The position numbers and the translations under genes are program-made. Under the pieces are notes generated by a model, which was not told where the DNA came from, ran no database searches, and saw only the letters and a program-made list of their open reading frames with translations. From Gammaproteobacteria bacterium (lineage in GTDB: Bacteria > Pseudomonadota > Gammaproteobacteria > Poriferisulfidales > Poriferisulfidaceae): DNA of 47,068 nt. The stretch is taken from NCBI GenBank assembly GCA_026706895.1, contig JAPOXW010000017.1, positions 1 through 47,068 of the forward strand, read 5' to 3'. Positions 28,764 to 35,976 of this stretch are shown here, piece after piece. Positions within the stretch are counted from its first letter, which is position 1, and the number at the start of each line of letters is the position of its first letter.

Positions 28764-29663
28764 ATGATGACTGACATTGTGTGGGAGATGCCCAACCCCT
28801 TATCAACCCTCGATGTTCGTCTCGACGCCGACACCGTCACCACCGTGCGCCAGCACGGCAATCCGTCAGGCACCAGAATCCTCGTGAGCCACGGCAGTGG
28901 TTTTGCTGCCGATCTTTATTACCCGTTCTGGTCTCTGCTCGCGAACGATTACGACGTGATGGTCTATGACCTCAGGAACCACGGTTGGAACAGCGTCGGT
29001 GCCCGGAGGGATCACAATATTCCGACACTCGTTTTCGATCACGACATCATTCTCGAGTCCATCGATCGTGTGTATGGCAACAAGCCAACGATTGGTATCT
29101 TTCACTCTCTCACCTCAATTGTCGCTATTCTGTCCTGCAACGAGATCTATTCGGCACTGGTTTTGTTCGACCCGCCCCTGGCCAAGCACGACATGAGCCA
29201 GACAGAGCTTCTAGAGGCCGCCGCGCTCATGGCAGCCAAGATCCGACAGCGGGAAGATCACTTTAAGTCGCGGGAGGAGTTTGTCGAGTTCCTGAAGTTT
29301 CATCCATCGTTCAAGGGGGTTAGCCCTGGCGTGCACGAACTCATGGCGCTGACGACGCTTCGAGGATCCGAAAGCGGTAACGGTTACGAGCTTCGCTGCC
29401 CCCGTGAATACGAAGCGCAACTCATGGAATACGGCCGGAGTTTCTTTCCGCTGCTCGATCTTGACCTTATCGCCTGTCCGAAGAAGATCGTCGGCGCCGA
29501 CCCCACCTTGCCGCACTCGTACCTGCCCACGCTCGACCAGCGGTCCGCCTATGAAGTGGACTACGATTTCATCCCCGAAACGACGCATTTGCTTCAACTG
29601 GAGAAGCCCGAGGAGTGCGTTGCCGTGACCCGCGAGTTTCTCGAACGGCACGACCTCGCATAG
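28764..29663 (+). CDS. Alpha/beta hydrolase, possible trans thioesterase
   Basis: The 299-residue protein has the alpha/beta hydrolase fold. An oxyanion-type SHGSGFAADLYYPFW precedes VYDLRNHGWN; the nucleophile elbow is GIFHSLTS with a serine where GxSxG is expected (the flanking glycines are replaced); and the late PETTHLLQLEKPEE supplies a catalytic histidine. Its position after the free ACP and beside a synthase without a thioesterase suggests release or editing of the polyketide chain, but it could act on another ester. Two adjacent ATG codons (28764 and 28767) start it, without a close ribosome binding site. No signal peptide is seen. Confidence 0.75.
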   Translation: MMTDIVWEMPNPLSTLDVRLDADTVTTVRQHGNPSGTRILVSHGSGFAADLYYPFWSLLANDYDVMVYDLRNHGWNSVGARRDHNIPTLVFDHDIILESIDRVYGNKPTIGIFHSLTSIVAILSCNEIYSALVLFDPPLAKHDMSQTELLEAAALMAAKIRQREDHFKSREEFVEFLKFHPSFKGVSPGVHELMALTTLRGSESGNGYELRCPREYEAQLMEYGRSFFPLLDLDLIACPKKIVGADPTLPHSYLPTLDQRSAYEVDYDFIPETTHLLQLEKPEECVAVTREFLERHDLA

Positions 29664-29678
29664 CGCCCCTGCCAAAAG

Positions 29679-29703
29679 TTCCGGCTAGCAGATTTCGCCG
29701 GAT
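29679..29703 (+). repeat. Hairpin repeat, copy 2
   Basis: TTCCGGCTAGCA (29679-29690) and CGCCGGAT (29696-29703) repeat the blocks found at 28604-28633, with a shorter loop. The stem pairs TCCGGC with GCCGGA. It lies between the convergent stops of the hydrolase and panC and could work as a terminator in both directions. Confidence 0.55.
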
Positions 29704-29713
29704 TGCCGAGGTC

Positions 29714-30559
29714 TTACGACAAAGCCAGGCCGAAACGGACGACATCCAGCAGCCGCACTCCCGACAACCGTGCCGCGGCCAGAATGACGAGGTCCCGGTC
29801 GGTTGGGGCCGGCTGGCACAGGGAATCCGCTTCACGCACTTCGACATAGTCCGGTTCAAATCCCAACTCGATCAAGGTTTCAAACGCCTGCCGTTGCGCC
29901 TGCTCGACATCAAGTCCGTCCTTGATTGATTCTGCGGCCGCTTCCAGGGTCCGGTGCAATCCGGCCGCCTGTTCACGCGCCCGGGGATCCAGCCTCCGGT
30001 TTCGCGAGCTCATGGCCAGGCCGTCCGGCTCGCGCACGACCGGAGCCGCGACAATTCGGATCGGCGGCTGGCGTTCCGCCGCCAGACGCCGCACCAGCAC
30101 CAGCTGCTGGTAATCCTTCTCGCCGAACACGGCGGCCGTCGGTACCGTCTGGTCGAACAGCCGGCTGACCACCGCCGCGACCGCTCTCGGGTGCCCCGGG
30201 CGATACCGGCCCTCCAGCACATCCGTCAAGCCCGGCCTCTCGAACGCCTCCAGCCGGGGAGGCTCGCCGCCCCAGACTGCCTGCTCGTCCGGGGCATACG
30301 TCAGGTCCACCCCCGCCTGGCGCAGGCGCTCGAAGTCCTCTTCTTCCTCGCGGGGGTAGCAGGCGAAGTCCTCCGGGTCGTCGAACTGGTGTCGGTTGAC
30401 GAACACGGTCGCCACGACCGCCCCGGGGGACTCCCGCGCGATCCGGAACAGGCTCAGATGCCCGTCATGCAGGGCGCCCATGGTCGGCACCAGAGTCCGC
30501 TCCCTGGGCTGCCGGGCCAACGCGGTCTCAAGTTGCACTGCCGTGCGGCACAGGATCAT
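29714..30559 (-). CDS. panC: Pantothenate synthetase
   Basis: PanC joins pantoate to beta-alanine using ATP. The 281-residue protein starts MILCRTAVQLE and has the nucleotidyl-transferase motifs LVPTMGALHDGHLSL (with the two conserved histidines), VFGEKDYQQL and MSSRNRRLDP. The ATG at 30559 overlaps the panB stop by four bases (ATGA). The open frame continues upstream of this ATG, but that part is the other frame of panB and not coding. In FVNRHQF the usual FVNPxQF is altered by one residue. Confidence 0.95.
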   Translation of the reverse strand: MILCRTAVQLETALARQPRERTLVPTMGALHDGHLSLFRIARESPGAVVATVFVNRHQFDDPEDFACYPREEEEDFERLRQAGVDLTYAPDEQAVWGGEPPRLEAFERPGLTDVLEGRYRPGHPRAVAAVVSRLFDQTVPTAAVFGEKDYQQLVLVRRLAAERQPPIRIVAAPVVREPDGLAMSSRNRRLDPRAREQAAGLHRTLEAAAESIKDGLDVEQAQRQAFETLIELGFEPDYVEVREADSLCQPAPTDRDLVILAAARLSGVRLLDVVRFGLALS

Positions 30560-31338
30560 GGGAAAGACCCGGAATGAACCGCTTCGACATAGGCCCGGAC
30601 CGCATCCGCGACACCCCGGCCCGAATTCATGAAGCTGCGGGCGTGCTTCGGAGCCGGATCGGTCAACCCCAACAGGTCGTACAGCACCAGGATCTGTCCG
30701 TCGCAGGCCGCGCCGGAACCGATGCCGATCACCGGGATTCCCGCCTGTTCGGTGATTTCCGCGGCCAGATCGTCGACCACGCACTCCAGCAGCAGCAGAT
30801 CCGCACCCGCCTGTTCCAGCGCAAGTGCCATCTCCCGTAATTCGTCGGCTTCCCCGGCAGTGCGACCATGCCGCCGGAGGCCGGTCAGTTTGGTCAGGCT
30901 CTGCGGGCGAAGCCCCAGATGCGCACAGACCGGGGTACCCTGGTCGGACAGGGCACGAACGATTTCGACCTGGTCCTGTGAGGCCTCGAGTTTGACCACC
31001 TGCGCACCACCCTCCTGCACCAGCCGCATGGCATTGGCCTGCGCCGTGGGGACATCGCAGCAACTCATATACGGCAGGTCGCTGATCAGCAGGGCGCGCT
31101 GAATGCTGCGGGCGACGCATTGCGTGTGGTAGACCATGTCGTCCATGGTCACCGGCTGAGTGTTGGGATGCCCCTGAATAACCATGCCAAGAGAGTCGCC
31201 GACCAAGATAAACTCCACTCCACATGCATCAAGCACGCGCGTGAATGTCGCATCGTAGGCTGTCAGGCCGGCAAAACGATCCTCGCCCTCCCGAGCCATC
31301 CGCTGCAGGGTATCAAGTGTTACGGAGGAATCCGGCAT
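30556..31338 (-). CDS. panB: 3-methyl-2-oxobutanoate hydroxymethyltransferase
   Basis: PanB makes ketopantoate from 2-oxoisovalerate and methylene-tetrahydrofolate, the first committed step of pantothenate synthesis. The 260-residue protein has LTAYDATFTRVL, LVGDSLGMVIQGH and VCAHLGLRPQS, all family signatures, and the later IGIGSGAACDGQILV. ATG 31338 is preferred; a GTG at 31344 would add two residues. It follows the FolK-kinase fusion by 8 bases and overlaps panC, so pcnB-folK-panB-panC is one unit. FolK makes a folate precursor, the cofactor PanB needs. Confidence 0.95.
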   Translation of the reverse strand: MPDSSVTLDTLQRMAREGEDRFAGLTAYDATFTRVLDACGVEFILVGDSLGMVIQGHPNTQPVTMDDMVYHTQCVARSIQRALLISDLPYMSCCDVPTAQANAMRLVQEGGAQVVKLEASQDQVEIVRALSDQGTPVCAHLGLRPQSLTKLTGLRRHGRTAGEADELREMALALEQAGADLLLLECVVDDLAAEITEQAGIPVIGIGSGAACDGQILVLYDLLGLTDPAPKHARSFMNSGRGVADAVRAYVEAVHSGSFP

Positions 31339-31346
31339 GCTCACAT

Positions 31347-32528
31347 CTACGTCATCGAGTCGGCTGGAGCCATATCATCCAGCATCCCCTCCGGTTGGCT
31401 CGGATCCAGAAAATACCGGCCGGGTTGGGTCATGCCATCCAGCGCAACCAGCAGGCTCTGGTAGTCCCGAAGGCTTTCCGCCAGATTGGCGCAGGAAGTA
31501 TCGACCGTCAGCACGGTTCCGGAGTAATTGCGGAAGTGTTCCGCCATCAATGCCGACAGCGCCTCCAGGAACTCCGGGCGCACCGCGCGTTCAAACGACC
31601 GCCCCCGCATTGCGATTCGTTCCAGTAGAACCGACACCGGCGCCTGCAGGTAGATAACCAAGTCCGGACGTGGAAGCCCGGCGGACATGTGAGTGTACAA
31701 GCTGAGCCACAGGTCATATTCGTCGCCCTGAAGCGATAGTCTGGAAAACCAGTCGCTTTTCTCGAATACGTAATCCGAGAAGGTGCGCTGCTGGAACAAA
31801 TCCACCTGGTTCAATTGCTGCAACTGGCAGGCCCGACTGGTCAGGAAGTGCAACTGGGTTGCCAGTGCCGTTTTTTCAGGGGCTTCAAAAAAATCCTTGA
31901 GAAAAGGGTTTTCCTGGTAGTTCTCCAGTATCAGCCGGCCATTGAAATCGGCTGCCAGACGGTTGCACAACGTGGTCTTGCCGACGCCTATCGGCCCCTC
32001 CACCGCAATCAGGCGCGCCGAGTCGGGCAGGCTTTGGCAGGCCCCCACCCGATCCACCCGGGAATACTTGCACTCCCGCAGCAACTTGGAGACCGTGCCC
32101 CGCCCGGGCACCTCCAGACCCGCGTCCAGCTCCTGCAGCGGAGCCAGTACAAACGCCCGCTCATGCAAGCCCGGATGCGGCAACGTCAGAGCCTTGCTGT
32201 CAAAACGTTCCTGCCCCCACAAGAGCAGATCCAGGTCCAATGTCCGCGATGCCCAGCGCTCGCGTTGTTCTTTTCGCCCATGCTGACGTTCGATCGCTTG
32301 CAGTTCATGAAGCAACTGCTCGGGCTCCAGATCGGTTTCGACCTGCACGACCGCATTGATATAGTCCGGCTGGTCCAGCCCACCCATCGGCGGGCTCCGG
32401 TACAGACCCGAAGAGGCGCACAGGCGAACCTGGGCAAGCTGCCCCAGTTCGCGCACCGCGGAGCGGACTTGCTCGGTTGGCCCGTCCAGATTGCTGCCAA
32501 GCCCGATGTAAATATCTCCCCGAGACAC
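31347..32528 (-). CDS. folK: FolK-deoxynucleoside kinase fusion
   Basis: This 393-residue protein carries two enzymes. Residues 1 to about 150 are 6-hydroxymethyl-dihydropterin pyrophosphokinase (IYIGLGSNLDGP, SPPMGGLDQPDYINAV, RTLDLDLLLWG, LPHPGLHERAFVLAPL). Residues about 172-393 are a deoxynucleoside (deoxyadenosine/deoxyguanosine-type) kinase with Walker A GPIGVGKTT at 178-186, LENYQENPFLKDF and FSDYVFEKS, and an ERIAMRGRSFE lid. No stop or start separates them. The GTG start is two bases after the pcnB stop and has GGAG in front. A fused form joins folate synthesis to deoxynucleoside salvage; sequencing error cannot be fully excluded. Confidence 0.9.
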   Translation of the reverse strand: MSRGDIYIGLGSNLDGPTEQVRSAVRELGQLAQVRLCASSGLYRSPPMGGLDQPDYINAVVQVETDLEPEQLLHELQAIERQHGRKEQRERWASRTLDLDLLLWGQERFDSKALTLPHPGLHERAFVLAPLQELDAGLEVPGRGTVSKLLRECKYSRVDRVGACQSLPDSARLIAVEGPIGVGKTTLCNRLAADFNGRLILENYQENPFLKDFFEAPEKTALATQLHFLTSRACQLQQLNQVDLFQQRTFSDYVFEKSDWFSRLSLQGDEYDLWLSLYTHMSAGLPRPDLVIYLQAPVSVLLERIAMRGRSFERAVRPEFLEALSALMAEHFRNYSGTVLTVDTSCANLAESLRDYQSLLVALDGMTQPGRYFLDPSQPEGMLDDMAPADSMT

Positions 32529-32530
32529 GG

Positions 32531-33838
32531 TTATCTCCGCCGACGGCGACGACGGCGTCGTCGGGGGGCATCGCTGGGCCCCGTTTCGTACTTTTCCTGG
32601 GCCCGTGTCCAGGCCTGGTAGGCCCCCTGCAACCGCTCGGCCCTCAGCGCGCGCAACCCGAGGAAATCATATGCCGCACGAAATGCGCTGCGCGACATCA
32701 CCCGCTCAGGGTGGCTACGCGGACCCGCTTCCAACTGCGGTTGGCGAATCCAGATCTCGCGGATCATCTGGGCATGACGAAACGGAATGCTGATGGTCCG
32801 CGCCTGATGCTCCAGGGCCCGGTCGGCGCAAATCGCCAGCGCGTCGCGAGGACTGAATTCCCCCGGCTCCAGTTCATCAAGCAGTTGGCGCACATACGGC
32901 CACATCAATACCGCGTAGGCGAAAGCCGGGGAGACCGGCATGCCCGAACGCACCCGCTCATCCGTATTCGCCAGCGCCAGGCGGATAAACTCCAGATCTT
33001 CCGGGTGGTCCCGTTCCAAAGCCGCCTCCGTGCGTGGAAATAACTGATGCAGCAATCCTTTATCGCGCAACAGTTCAAACGTGCGCTCGGCCGCGCCGCT
33101 ATGCAGGAGCTTGATGCCTTCGTCGAACAGCCGGGCCGGTGAAATGGCGTCAAGCAGATTCGCCAGCTCGGGGATCAACTGCTCCATGGCTGGATCCATC
33201 CGGAAGTTGAGCTTGGCCGCAAAACGCACCGCGCGCAGCAACCGTACCGGATCCTCGCGGAAACGCACTGCAGGCTTGCCAATCATGCGCAGGCGGCGCT
33301 GCTTCAGATCCTCCACGCCACCGACGAAGTCCAGCACGGTGTTCCGGGTCGGGTCGTAGAACAGGGAGTTGGCCGTGAAATCCCGTCGCAGCGCGTCGCG
33401 GTCGATCGTCCCGTATGCGTTGTCGCGAAGAATTCGTCCCCCCAGGGTCACCGAAACGTGAGCGCGCCCGGAGCGCGAGCGGTGTCCACCCCGGAACGTC
33501 GCGACCTCGATCAGGTCCCGACCCACATACACGTGCGCAAGCCGGAACCGCCGGCCAACGATGCGGCAGCGATCGAACAGGTTCTTCACCTGTTCAGGGC
33601 GGGCGTCCGTGGCAATGTCGAAGTCTTTCGGATGCAGTCCCAGCATCAGGTCGCGCACGCTGCCGCCGACGATATAGGCCTCGTAGCCTCCCTCTACCAA
33701 GACTTCCACTACGTGCCGGGCAGACCTGGAAACTTCCGAAGGATTGATGCCGTGTTCGTCAGCCTCCACGATCCGGGGATTGCCGTTGGTGCGTTTCTTC
33801 ACGGCATCGGACAGGCGATTGAATAGCTTTTTGGCCAT
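32531..33838 (-). CDS. pcnB: Poly(A) polymerase I
   Basis: PcnB adds poly(A) tails to RNA 3' ends and so promotes decay. The 435-residue protein has the nucleotidyltransferase head IVGGSVRDLMLGLHPKDFDIATDA with its paired aspartates, then GRRFRLAHVYVGRDLIEVATFRGG, DALRRDFTANSLFYDP and RLLRAVRFAAKL. PcnB is favoured over a CCA-adding enzyme because of the long basic C-terminus, ending in ten consecutive arginines, and because folK and panB follow as in related genomes. The ATG at 33838 is preceded by a promoter-bearing spacer. Confidence 0.92.
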   Translation of the reverse strand: MAKKLFNRLSDAVKKRTNGNPRIVEADEHGINPSEVSRSARHVVEVLVEGGYEAYIVGGSVRDLMLGLHPKDFDIATDARPEQVKNLFDRCRIVGRRFRLAHVYVGRDLIEVATFRGGHRSRSGRAHVSVTLGGRILRDNAYGTIDRDALRRDFTANSLFYDPTRNTVLDFVGGVEDLKQRRLRMIGKPAVRFREDPVRLLRAVRFAAKLNFRMDPAMEQLIPELANLLDAISPARLFDEGIKLLHSGAAERTFELLRDKGLLHQLFPRTEAALERDHPEDLEFIRLALANTDERVRSGMPVSPAFAYAVLMWPYVRQLLDELEPGEFSPRDALAICADRALEHQARTISIPFRHAQMIREIWIRQPQLEAGPRSHPERVMSRSAFRAAYDFLGLRALRAERLQGAYQAWTRAQEKYETGPSDAPRRRRRRRRRR

Positions 33839-33873
33839 AAACAGGCGTTTGCCCCAACAGGAGCCGGCGGGTT

Positions 33874-33901
33874 TGACATTTTACCGCTTCAGGCTAAAGA
33901 C
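33874..33901 (+). promoter_or_regulatory. Candidate sigma-70 promoter for the acyltransferase gene
   Basis: TTGACA (33874-33879) and TAAAGA (33896-33901) are 16 bases apart. The -35 box is perfect and the -10 box weaker. It is oriented towards the gene at 34011, leaving a leader of about 100 bases. Confidence 0.4.
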
Positions 33902-33966
33902 AGCCTTCACACCCGATTCTGTCGGGCCACATTTAGGGGCTTCAACTTTCATTCAGCTGTAACACA

Positions 33967-33989
33967 TTGAAAATACTATATACTTTCAA
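33967..33989. promoter_or_regulatory. 23-bp inverted repeat before the acyltransferase gene
   Basis: TTGAAAATA (33967-33975) and TACTTTCAA (33981-33989) are inverted copies with one mismatch around CTATA. It ends 21 bases before the start at 34011. The symmetry and AT-richness suggest a regulator site downstream of the promoter at 33874. Confidence 0.45.
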
Positions 33990-34010
33990 AGGTCACCTAG
34001 CCGTCAATTT

Positions 34011-34787
34011 ATGGCAAGCCGATACAAGTTCGAAATCGCCACTCAGGCATCCGTCATTACCGAATGCCAACGCCTCCGCTACCAGGTTTTCGCACTGGAA
34101 ATGGGAGCGTCCCTGGAAAGTGCCGCAGAGCAGATCGATTCGGATTCCTATGACCCGTTCTGCCGCCACCTGACCGTCTCCGACACAATCACTGGGGATA
34201 TCGTGGCTTGCACCCGGGCCCTTTCGGACGAGGATGTCCCGCAGGCCGGAGGGTTCTACACCCAGTCGGAATTCAAACTGGGCCGCTTGCGCAGCCTCCC
34301 CGGGAAGAAACTGGAAGTCGGCCGCACCTGCGTGCATCCCGACCATCGCAACGGCGGAGCCATTACCTGTTTGTGGCTGGGTCTTGCGGAGTTTATGCTG
34401 TCCCGAGGCTACGAATATCTGTTCGGATGTGCCAGTGTGGACATATCGGACGGAGGCCACCAGGCTCATGCCATCTACCAGAACGCGCTGGAACGCGGCT
34501 TGGTCAACCTGGACTTGGATGTCCACCCTCGCTCACCTCTACCCAAACCGGATCAGCCCACCGTGGGTGCGTCCATCGAGTTGTCCGATTCGGTCCGGGA
34601 GATCCTGCCGCCTCTGCTGAAAGCCTACCTGAATCTCGGTGCGGAAATCTGCGGCAAACCCTGCTGGGATAAAAAATTCAACGTGGCCGACATGCTGGTA
34701 CTGGTCAATCGCGCCAACATTGCACCCCGTTACGTCCGCCGCTTTCTCAAGGCCACCCAGACACCAGCAAATACATATCAGGCTTGA
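34011..34787 (+). CDS. olsB: Ornithine-acyl-ACP N-acyltransferase-like protein
   Basis: The 258-residue GNAT-type protein matches the OlsB/hemolysin-like family, which attaches a 3-hydroxyacyl chain from ACP to the amino group of ornithine to make the lyso form of ornithine lipid. Family landmarks are CQRLRYQVFALEMGA, DPFCRHLTVSD, LEVGRTCVHPDHRNGGAITCLWLGL and FGCASVDISDGG. No OlsA (second acyltransferase) is in the window. The ATG at 34011 lacks a close ribosome binding site. The substrate is inferred from the family; related proteins with other amino acceptors exist. Confidence 0.8.
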   Translation: MASRYKFEIATQASVITECQRLRYQVFALEMGASLESAAEQIDSDSYDPFCRHLTVSDTITGDIVACTRALSDEDVPQAGGFYTQSEFKLGRLRSLPGKKLEVGRTCVHPDHRNGGAITCLWLGLAEFMLSRGYEYLFGCASVDISDGGHQAHAIYQNALERGLVNLDLDVHPRSPLPKPDQPTVGASIELSDSVREILPPLLKAYLNLGAEICGKPCWDKKFNVADMLVLVNRANIAPRYVRRFLKATQTPANTYQA

Positions 34788-34849
34788 GCCCCGCTCCCGG
34801 GCATCCCCTGATGTAGAATATTAGACGTTCAGCCTAATTGGGACTTCGG

Positions 34850-35176
34850 ATGTTATTTGGCAAGAAAAAGGATTTCACGTGCACTATCGCCAACACCGGC
34901 GAGACTTTCGAGGTGCCCGGCAAAATTAATCTGCTGCAAGCCGCCCTGAACGCCGGCATCAAATGGCCCTGCGACTGCAAGGTGGGAAGTTGCGGGACCT
35001 GCCGGTGCATTCTCAAGGAAGGCAAGGTCAAGGCGCTGAACGATTTCGCCTACGTGCTGGACGGTGACATGCTCAAGCAGGGCTATATCCTGGCTTGCCA
35101 GTCCCAGTTGAAGACCGACCTGGTCGTCGAGGTGGACTTCGATCAGGGCGCGATCGAAAACATGAAATTGACGTGA
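34850..35176 (+). CDS. Plant-type 2Fe-2S ferredoxin
   Basis: This 108-residue electron carrier has Cys43, Cys48, Cys51 and Cys83 in the CxxxxCxxC...C pattern (DCKVGSCGTCRC and ILACQSQ) for one 2Fe-2S cluster. Additional Cys41 and Cys53 flank the motif. ATG 34850 is preferred because GGGA lies seven bases before it; a TTG at 34838 would add four residues. It sits between the OlsB-like gene and bfd, suggesting an electron donor role in iron handling or lipid modification. Its partner is unknown. Confidence 0.88.
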   Translation: MLFGKKKDFTCTIANTGETFEVPGKINLLQAALNAGIKWPCDCKVGSCGTCRCILKEGKVKALNDFAYVLDGDMLKQGYILACQSQLKTDLVVEVDFDQGAIENMKLT

Positions 35177-35264
35177 TCGATGCGATTTCGTCGCTTCTCG
35201 CCAATCATTCGAAACGCCTCACCTACGATATTTCACCTAACCCGCAAGCCTGTGGGCCACGCGC

Positions 35265-35450
35265 ATGATCGTCTGTTCCTGCGTTCAAGTCAGTGATCGA
35301 GAGCTGCGCGCCGCGGTGAAAGCCACCGTCAAAGCAGGACAACCCGTGAATTTCCGTTCTGTCTACCGCCAGATGGGGAAACGCGCGCGATGCGGCAATT
35401 GTCGGCCGCTAATCACCCAGATCATCAAGCAGGCGCATACTGACGCCTGA
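35265..35450 (+). CDS. bfd: Bacterioferritin-associated ferredoxin
   Basis: Bfd is a small 2Fe-2S protein that binds bacterioferritin and passes electrons to its core so iron can be released. The 61-residue protein has the cluster ligands Cys4 and Cys6 (VCSC) and Cys43 and Cys46 (CGNC), spaced as in the family. It is followed 28 bases later by bfr, its expected partner, on the same strand. No clear Fur box was seen in the 88 bases before it. Confidence 0.9.
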   Translation: MIVCSCVQVSDRELRAAVKATVKAGQPVNFRSVYRQMGKRARCGNCRPLITQIIKQAHTDA

Positions 35451-35478
35451 TTTACGGAAAAAGCAGGAGACCGCCATC

Positions 35479-35961
35479 ATGAAAGGAAACGAGAAAGTCA
35501 TCGACTACCTGAACCGCAGCCTTGCCAGCGAATTGCGTTCCGTCAATCAATACTGGCTGCATTACCGGTTGCTGGAAGACTGGGGCTACGGCAAACTCGC
35601 CCAAAAATCGCGAGAAGAGTCCATTGGAGAAATGCGCCATGCGGACCGGTTCGTGGAGCGAATCATCTTCCTGGAAGGACACCCCAATCTGCAAACCTTG
35701 GATCCGCTGCGCATTGGCGAGAACATCCGGGAGGTCTTGGAATGCGACCTCGCCGCCGAACAAGAGGCGCATGCTCTGTACCGGGAAGGCCGTGATGTCT
35801 GCCAAGAAGTGAGCGACTATGCTTCCATGCGCCTGTTCGAAGACCTGATCGCGGATGAGGAAATGCACATCGCCTTCATCGAGACGCAATTGCAGTTGAT
35901 CGACCAGATTGGGGTCGAGCAGTACGGGTTGCTCCAAGCAGGTTCCGACGCGGACGAATAA
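35479..35961 (+). CDS. bfr: Bacterioferritin
   Basis: This protein forms a 24-subunit haem-containing shell that oxidises and stores iron. The 160-residue protein starts [28 protein letters not shown]. The ferroxidase ligands Glu18, Glu51, His54, Glu94, Glu127 and His130 can all be placed, and Met52 (GEMRHAD) is the expected haem ligand, so it is a haem-type subunit. It follows bfd in the usual arrangement. The downstream convergent gene ends 15 bases away. Confidence 0.95.
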   Translation: MKGNEKVIDYLNRSLASELRSVNQYWLHYRLLEDWGYGKLAQKSREESIGEMRHADRFVERIIFLEGHPNLQTLDPLRIGENIREVLECDLAAEQEAHALYREGRDVCQEVSDYASMRLFEDLIADEEMHIAFIETQLQLIDQIGVEQYGLLQAGSDADE

Positions 35962-35976
35962 CGACCGGACCGAGAA

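Noticed and set aside
30560-31225. N-terminal extension of panC to 503 residues
   Set aside because: The extension is the alternative frame of panB and carries no PanC sequence; ATG 30559 gives the normal length.
32531-32575. Run of arginine codons at the end of pcnB as a repeat expansion artefact
   Set aside because: Arginine-rich tails are common in PcnB, and the codons are varied rather than a simple repeat.
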